Origin: Patiria miniata
Taxonomy: Eukaryota; Echinodermata; Asteroidea; Valvatida; Asterinidae
Reading direction: 5' to 3'
Length of the DNA stretch: 64,000 nucleotides
Assembly: GCF_015706575.1 (NCBI RefSeq)
Contig: NW_024037074.1
Coordinates: forward strand, 29,067,334-29,131,333
Under the pieces are notes generated by a model. It worked only from the letters and a program-made list of their open reading frames with translations, made no database searches and was not told the DNA's origin. Shown here in pieces: positions 57,776 through 64,000 of this stretch. A program made the position numbers and the translations under genes. Position 1 is the stretch's first letter, and every line of letters starts with the position of its first letter.

Positions 57776-58602
57776 TTAGAAATAATCACCTCGCGTAAAT
57801 ATAGGAGCAGTGCTGCCCCCCCTCCAACAAAATGTTCGTTTTTTTATTTTGCCGAAATATTAACCAATGATTTAACAAAAATAATGTTCAATGTAATAAT
57901 AATAAACAACATGTCTTCTATGGGTACCATTAACGGGTATGATAAAAATTATTAATTTTAAAGTACACGTTTAGCATTGATATATCAAAAACAGTTTACA
58001 CTACTTTTTTAAAAATCATTAAAAATAAGATAAAAATAAAACTCTCATTTTTAGAAGGAAATATTTTAAGCCGTGATTGAAAAATTCCAAATTCATAAAT
58101 ATTTCTCAATAAAGCTGAAAGTCTGTTCCACAGATGTATACGTGGTAAAAACACAATCCCTTTATGCCTTGGTAGGCTTTTCACAAACTTTGAACTGATC
58201 TCAACTTGACAGATAAGTCCGAAAACTAACAAAGGATCTTGAGTTCAACCCTTACCGTATTATAACCGGGAGCCAATGCAGTTCCTGAAGTATGGATGCA
58301 TGTCCGCTTAACGATCTATCCTTCTTGGGATAACCAGTCGGACAGCAGCATTCTAAATATGTTGTCGTTTCTTAAGGTGGTAATCTTATGAACCAATAAA
58401 TAAGAAATAAACTGTTCCAATAATCTAGTCGGGAACTAACAGATGCATTTGTGAATATATATGTATTTGTTTACATTTGCACCGCACAGTTCCGTATAGG
58501 CAAAAGATTGCAAGAGCATTAAGAATCATTGAACAAGTTTGCTTTAAAATTGTTGACAACAATTATATTTCTATCCACTGTGGCATGAACTATTGTTAAT
58601 AA
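57776..58602. repeat. 3' flank of gene D
   Basis: It matches the start of the gene C flank (42992-43420). After that it is AT-rich with weak similarity to other flanks around GTTCCTGAAGTATGG. No gene is seen. Confidence 0.5.
57901..57906 (+). terminator. Possible polyadenylation signal of gene D
   Basis: The first AATAAA is 126 nt after the stop. ATAAAT-type variants lie nearer the stop. Confidence 0.35.
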
Positions 58603-58767
58603 GGGAATAAATGTGTGCTCGAGAGGTTTTTATCACTCTGTTTAAGACCGCTTAGAGTCTGGGTGCTGATAATTACCCGAGCCGGAGGCGAGGGTAATTA
58701 TCAGCACCCGGACTTTAAGTGGTCTTAAACAGAGTGATAAATACCGACCGAGCACATATTTATTCCC
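58603..58767. repeat. 165-nt imperfect hairpin
   Basis: Arms 58603-58678 and 58692-58767 are inverted with about 8 differences in 76 and a 13-nt centre. They contain GTTTAAGACC, which recurs at about 59739 and 59783, so the hairpin may be one end of a roughly 1.2 kb transposon whose other end is near 59800-59850. No target duplication was found. Confidence 0.7.
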
Positions 58768-59210
58768 ATTCATCAATACCTTTTCGGTAAAAAAAAAATA
58801 TCAAATAATTCGTTCAAAAAATCCCGATTTTGTTCAACAAGTTCACTTCATGCTTTTTGAAACATCCCTCTAGCAAAATAATGGAGTGTTCAGCTGGCGA
58901 GTAAGATGTAAACAACCCCAGCCCCGACTCCAGGGGCACGTGCTCGTTCCTTACACTAACCCTTGGCTGTGATGATGACGTAAATGACGCTGAATGGCTA
59001 TTCACGGCGTACTGCGCGGCAATTTCGAAGATTGCATGCCGGGCGCGCCCATAATGCGCTCGCGCTCGCGTGCTTAGCTTTGCACGTAACGTCACGTACG
59101 AAAAAAAAATAATATGATTCAAAAGTCGCGAAGCCTGTACGATATGGATTATGTCAGCCGCATTTTTCGCTAAAAAAAACCTGTATCTGTGGTTGTAAAG
59201 GCACGAAAGG

Positions 59211-59465
59211 GGTACGTACATTTAATACAAATCTTTGCTAATTAACACAACGTCCAAACGTTGTGTTTGAAAGGATTGATTCTTCAAAATCACAACTTTT
59301 AACATTTTAAAGATGGCGTCGGCACGTAAAACGGATAATCTGCAGCCCTAATTATAATGTACCGTATTTTGGCACATTTAAATTACACAATTCCAGGGGT
59401 TACGATCGCGCAAGGCATGATGGGAAACAACATGGCGCTGCAAGATCGTACCCACGGGGCACGAG
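59211..59465 (+). repeat. Dispersed repeat, inverted copy at the window's right edge
   Basis: It begins GGTACGTACATTTAATAC and runs to the ATCGTACCCACGGGGC words. The inverted copy at 63738-64000 is close to identical over about 255 bp and runs off the window. It is probably part of a dispersed DNA element. Confidence 0.7.
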
Positions 59466-59477
59466 CTTGAAACAACC

Positions 59478-59520
59478 CATTGATCTCCATATACACAGTC
59501 TGTGTATATGGAGATCAATG
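59478..59520. repeat. Perfect 43-nt palindrome
   Basis: Two 21-nt arms (CATTGATCTCCATATACACA plus G, and its complement) surround a single T. Direct copies of GAAACAACCC lie on both sides (59469 and 59520). Confidence 0.75.
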
Positions 59521-59850
59521 AAACAACCCTTTTAATGAGATTGACGCGCGCGTAGCATGTTCTGCGCGATGTCGCGCAGAACGCACCTGGGGCGTTGCGT
59601 TTTGAATTTAGAACTATAAAATTGTGACTCGCTGGTAGTGTTGCGCATGCTTACGTGAGGATTGTGAATGTTCAACCAATGAAACGGTACGAGGCACTGG
59701 ATTTTTAGGAGTCCACATTTTATTGTGACACTGGAAAAGTGTTTAAGACCAGCTAGCCATGTCTTTATCATCCGTTTAAGACCGGCCGAGTGACGGGCTC
59801 TCGACCAATAGGAATAGCTAAACTGTCTGAGGTATTTATGAATAGAGTTT

Positions 59851-61587
59851 TAATAACAATGTGAAAAAATAAAATATTTCAGAAAGTTGTTCACTTTGTT
59901 ATGTGAAGATGTATAATAAGTAATGACGATTGTGAAACGTACATAGTTTCTGCATCGTTTGAGTTATTGTTAGGTGGGTAGAGACTCGCCCCGAGTCATT
60001 ATTTAATCCTCGGAAAGATTTTGTTTAGTGCTGAAATTTTTTTTATTAAATTGAATTGCATCGCAGAAGCGAGTGTATTATATATAAATGGGTGACGCTA
60101 CGTACCGTTTTCATATTACCAACCACGGCCTGTATCGAAGTGTATCCCTTTGTAATATAAAATGCTTTGTTTCTGAAAAACTGTATGCATACACTTTTTT
60201 TTTGAAATTAGAGTTTCGTTCAAGCTCGAACAAGCGAACTGCATTGTTGCTATATCAATGTGTTTGGAGTGGTTCATGATTTGATGTCACTTTGTAGAAA
60301 TATTTGGCTGTTTCCGTCTCTGTTTTTAGGGCACCCAATTTTCACAATCAGAATACACAATAAAGTAAAGTTATGAATGTATTGTATTTTTTTTTAAAGG
60401 TTTTACAGATGTTTGGAAAGTTTAAAAAGAGTACTGTTGTGTTTATGGGTCCTTTCAAACCAGTAAATAATGGAACGAACTCACCGAGTCTTCACACGAA
60501 ATTGTGGCATGGGCGCCGCCATTTTAATACACACTGTAACTCATGGAACGTGGAGTTGGTGTCTCTCACAGAACGTATCATAAATGCATGGACATACGAC
60601 AAGTACGTGACAAAAATTCCTTTAGTTTTAAATGTTTGCATGGCACAAAATAACAGTTTTATAAATAGCTCAAATTTGCAATGCATTGAAGCATTTTCGT
60701 TGTATATTTTTTAAAGACCTCTTTGATAATTTGATCTTAGCAGTATTTAAAAAAATATAGCAAAGTCAACATGTGCCTTCTGAAAGTAGCATAAATATTT
60801 AGATGAACGATGCTGCTAAAATAGTCAAAAATGTAGAATAGTGTGCATTGAATGGTTTGTTTTTAAAGCACTGTAGCTTTGGTCCATCGATCGATAGGAA
60901 TACATCACACACATATATAAGCGATTTTTGATATTAATTGTCAACTTAGCTGATAACTAAATTAAGGACGGCAACGTGCAAAAAAAAAAATATCGTGATG
61001 GATTGTCAAATCCACCCCATCGTCTTTGAAAGCTTATACAAAAATAAATAAACCATGTCTTTTTTTGCTTTATTAAGTGCAAATTAGAAGCTCAAGATTT
61101 ATATTGATAAACAGGTTATTTTGTTGAGACGTGTCCTGTCATCAAATGAAAAGTCCACCATAAAGGAGAAAAATAAGCGGGGTTTGTTGTCATGATTTTA
61201 GACAACAAAACGGCCCCTCCTGACTTTAGAGAACAAGAAGTAAAGAAACTTCAATGAAATCGACCTAGGAAATCAACCTAAAACACGTAAACGTAGTGAA
61301 TATTTAGTTTATTACAGCCTATCTTTTTTTCCCTGGAGTTTTGCCCCGAGGAATAGATTGTTTTAGGGCTACAAAGGTTATTCACGTTTGAATGAGACGC
61401 CGACCACAACAATCGGACAACGTTTAGTCTTTTGTTGGTGAAATAGGCTTCATAACCCGGTACTGCAGACATTTTTAGTTTATATTTATTTATTGTGTGG
61501 CCTGACATTTATTCGTTTCTTGTGGTGTACAATGCATGGGTCCTCACCTCCGGTTTTAGAGTCGATAATACAGAAAACCGGAACCGG
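59851..61587. other. Unique AT-rich spacer, nothing recognised
   Basis: This stretch has no counterpart in the other spacers. The longest frame (60373-60714, 113 codons) has AT-rich composition, no domain and no splice or promoter context, so it is not called a gene. Confidence 0.5.
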
Positions 61588-61595
61588 TCTACCAG

Positions 61596-61830
61596 CAGCA
61601 GTGTAGCCAGACTTCCCACCATGGGGGACTGGTGGAGGTGCAAGATGTTATTCCAATGGGAGGGAAGGGGAGGGGGGCAAATTCTGTTATAACTGATAAC
61701 CGCATGGTCAGTTATGGGAATTAATTATTTCTGGGGGGCGACTGCGGGACATTATTTTCTACTGGTGCGTTTAGCCCAAGCCCCCTACACCCCATCCCTC
61801 CCCCACTCCACCCCAGTGGCTACGCCGCTG
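61596..61830. mobile_element. Small hAT-like MITE
   Basis: The ends CAGCAGTGTAGCCA and TGGCTACGCCGCTG are inverted with two differences, flanked by TCTACCAG (61588-61595 and 61831-61838). It is 235 bp. Related broken pieces with GGGGG runs lie near 62125 and 46770. Confidence 0.75.
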
Positions 61831-61838
61831 TCTACCAG

Positions 61839-62721
61839 CAGGACGGATTTGATACATCTTTTAAGCAAATTAAAGCGGCCACCTCAATTGGGAAAAAAAA
61901 ATATTATTTTACAGGAATACAATAGACGACACAACTGTTGTAAAATCGATGTACTCATCCTCTTCCTCTTGATGGAAATGTTAATGGAAAGGAGAACAAC
62001 AGAACCCTGGCATTAAATAAACGCCCCCCCCCCCCCGATCTCGAAGCTGCCTTACCGTAAATGTGGGGTATAGGGGATCCACCGTAGGCCAACCGGGGTG
62101 GTCAGGAGGTAAAGGGATGCATAGGCGTAGGCAGCGGTGGGGGGGGGGTGATTTACTCCCGCCCCAAATATTTTGTAAAGAGTGCCCTTTTTCCATACAA
62201 ATGCCCTTATTTCACCACCGCTTACCACCCAATAATTTGTAAAGAGTGCCCTCTTTGTTAAGTGCCCTTTTTTTTTTAAGTGGCGCCCTTTTTTTGTGTG
62301 ATATACCGTTTCGGATGCCTCTTTTTTTTAATAGCACGCCTGTATCGCACTGAAAAGCACCATTTTATTGTCGGTTATAGTGTTCATAAGTGTCGGTTGT
62401 AAAAAAAACACCCCCATCGACAGATGGTACCAGCCTGATTAAGTTGCCTTTTGGGAAAGGCTGGGATGCGCAAAATAAGTAGACTTTCACCGTTAGAGGG
62501 CTGCAACTGTACATGGACCGGATATTATGCACACAGTAAATTCAAGTTCTTAGTACTTTTTTCAAGCTAATTTCGCCTTCGTTTTCTATCACCACTGTAG
62601 ACTGCATAGCCTGACTACGAAATACTAGCCACATTAATGTATGGCTCCATTAAACAGCACGAAGCTCAAAACAAACACTGATTGAATCACGTATGGCCGA
62701 TGTACGTCATTATTCTATCCA
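61839..62721. repeat. Partial spacer and promoter-side block of gene E
   Basis: Broken similarity to the blocks before genes B-D begins near 61910 and is continuous from about 62430. A decayed G-rich MITE-like piece and AGTGCCCTTTTT repeats lie at 62125-62330. No gene is seen. Confidence 0.5.
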
Positions 62722-63063
62722 CCAATCAGAGTTAGTCACCCAACAAGTCGGTGACCACAAATGAGTGGTCTGTGATTGACAGGTGCCAATCACAAGCCAC
62801 GTGTTTGAATGTGTCACCGACATCCATACGATCATTCCACCAATTAGATGCGGCTATTTCAGTGTCGGTGATACAAGTTTCTGGATTTAACGTGTGGCAA
62901 TGTAACATTAACACAGTTTCCGTTTCATTAATATGGAGCGAGTCAGTGATGTGTGATTGACAGCGCGCAGGGGGCCAATCACAAACCTGGCTTGCAAGTT
63001 CCTCAGTCACTGCTCGGGAAATCGACGTCAATATTTAAGTCACAAGCTGCCGGCTCACTCCTC
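62722..63063 (+). promoter_or_regulatory. Promoter of a fifth C1q gene (E)
   Basis: CCAAT at 62722, 62786, 62840 and 62975; TGATTGACAG at 62773-62782 and 62954-62963; TATTTAAG at 63032-63039; CACGTG near 62798. The layout equals that of the other promoters. Confidence 0.65.
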
Positions 63064-63144
63064 ACACACAACGACCGAAGCTCATGTCCACGTCCAGACG
63101 ACAACCCGAGAGAACTGCTTGCAAGATCGAACAAGAATTGCACG
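63064..63144 (+). other. Exon 1 (non-coding) of gene E
   Basis: 81 nt ending CACG before GTGAGTG, with the ATG at 63084 starting MSTSRRQPERTACKIEQELH. The coding exon would lie beyond the window; intron sizes in the sisters place it 3-8 kb to the right. Confidence 0.6.
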
Positions 63145-63380
63145 GTGAGTGTTTGAAACAATATTTTGCTTATAGCCAAAACAGCGTGCTAACAATATTT
63201 TAGACAATGATGATTCCATTCCCATACAGTAACTCGATAACTTAGTGTTTGAACAATAACCAGGTAAGTATGTTGTATGAAATATAGCTGAATTAACTCT
63301 TAGTCTGAACAGCTGATGCGGAGTTAGACCAACATTTTGTGAGGCCAAATTTTCAGGCAATAAAAGCTCAAAGCAAATAA

Positions 63381-63640
63381 GGCCCAAAAAAATGTCTCCG
63401 GTTTCTGGTCTGCGCGCGCGTCACCGCACGCATAGGCATGCGCGTCGGCAACAATTTATTTTTTCTAATGCAAGATTGGATTGTAATCCTGCTGCTGCAC
63501 AATTTAAACGTGTTTTTAGATGGGGTAACGATCGAGTGTGAGCTTTATGTGGCCTCTCTGTGCTCCCATATATTTTGCACTGATTTTAGTCGGGGAGCGG
63601 CTCCATTTGCAGATTTTGCAATTGTGTAATTGTGCGTCTG
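63381..63640. mobile_element. PIF/Harbinger-like MITE, left part
   Basis: It starts GGCCCAAAAAAATGTCTCC after TAA (63378-63380), the same end and target as the element at 53423-53800. Its interior matches that element inverted (GATGGGGTAACGATCGAG). The right end was not identified inside the window. Confidence 0.55.
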
Positions 63641-63737
63641 GAAGCCAGACTGAGGGAGCGATGGTCGTGTATCTATAACCTGTGAAATGTTTAGAACCGC
63701 AATATGTAACGGAGCAGACTAATGACCAGCACGATGT

Positions 63738-64000
63738 CGATGCAACCGCATGCCCCGTGGGTACGATCTTGCAGCGCCATGTTGTTTCCCATCATGCCTT
63801 GCGCGATCATAACCCCTGGAATTGTGTAATTTAAATATACCGAAATACGGTATATTATAATTAGGGCTGCAGTTTATCTGTTTTACGTGCCGACGCCATC
63901 TTTAAAATGTTAAAGTTGTGATTTTGAAGAATCAATCCTTTCAAACACAACGTTTGGACGTTGTGTTAATTAGCAAAGATTTGTATTAAATGTACGTACC
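63738..64000 (-). repeat. Inverted copy of the 59211-59465 repeat
   Basis: The complement of this stretch matches 59211-59465 nearly base for base, up to and including GGTACGTACATTTAATAC at the window end. Confidence 0.7.

Larger units (their letters stand above)
58768..59850. other. Unassigned repeat-like segment
   Basis: It contains 59211-59465, which recurs inverted at 63738-64000, and a 43-nt perfect palindrome at 59478-59520. Words like AACATGGCGCTGC and AAGATGGCG appear on the + strand. No protein gene is recognised; minus-strand frames (58814-59221 and 59532-59771) resemble nothing known. Confidence 0.5.
63145..64000 (+). other. Intron of gene E (cut by window edge)
   Basis: The backbone matches the start of introns A-D up to about 63377. 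It is then interrupted by a Harbinger-like element and by the inverted repeat shared with 59211-59465. Confidence 0.6.

Noticed and set aside
60373-60714. 113-codon gene in the D-E spacer
   Set aside because: AT-rich composition, no recognisable domain, no splice or promoter context and no second copy.

Overview
The window is animal genomic DNA. Genes are split by long AT-rich introns, and SINEs, a LINE fragment, MITEs and large tandem repeats lie between and inside them. All recognised genes lie on the + strand and belong to one family of secreted proteins with a collagen stem and a C-terminal C1q domain. Expanded C1q families, frequent TAGGCCTA-type words and tRNA-derived SINEs suggest a marine invertebrate deuterostome, perhaps an echinoderm; the species cannot be fixed from this sequence alone. 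No virus-derived element was recognised.

Gene cluster. Four complete coding exons (A 3675-4511, B 27734-28561, C 42155-42991, D 56930-57775) encode 278, 275, 278 and 281 residues. Each coding exon begins at its ATG directly after a splice acceptor (pyrimidine tract then AG). Upstream, a repeated promoter block with a TATA box, four CCAAT boxes and two TGATTGACAG (PBX/PREP-type) sites precedes a short exon ending in a strong GTGAGT donor. These first exons are at 21800 (for B), 34255 (for C), 53143 (for D) and 63064 (for a fifth gene, E, whose coding exon is off the right edge). The first 3.7 kb is the intron of gene A, whose first exon lies off the left edge. The model is: non-coding exon 1, possibly a 65-73 nt non-coding exon 2, a 3.7-7.8 kb intron region, then one coding exon. 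Exon 1 carries a conserved upstream ORF.

Spacers. The A-B and C-D spacers share one layout, so each can serve as the empty site for insertions in the other. This reveals (i) a 6.7 kb array at 7654-14373 of five roughly 1.25 kb units ended by hairpins plus CTAG, Helitron-like on the minus strand, holding 25 perfect TGACGTCA (CRE) palindromes and followed by six near-perfect palindromes; (ii) a 3.46 kb element at 17041-20499 with CACTGTAAAA ends; (iii) a 1.5 kb hAT-like element at 48976-50489 whose ends are GTACTC repeats; and (iv) a 0.5 kb insertion at 45977-46489.

Introns. Intron B holds a broken LINE with two nested hAT-like MITEs. Intron C holds a second, older copy of the intron backbone plus a 1.06 kb foldback element. 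Intron D holds a Harbinger-like MITE and a full SINE. The D-E spacer is mostly unique, with a 165-nt hairpin, a perfect 43-nt palindrome and a small hAT-like MITE.

Function by family knowledge: the products should be signal-peptide-bearing soluble proteins that trimerise through the C1q heads and collagen stems, with an N-terminal CxxCC cluster to cross-link chains. Pattern recognition or an extracellular-matrix role are both possible. The shared promoter module suggests co-expression; the differences lie in C1q loop residues, glycosylation sites and collagen interruptions.
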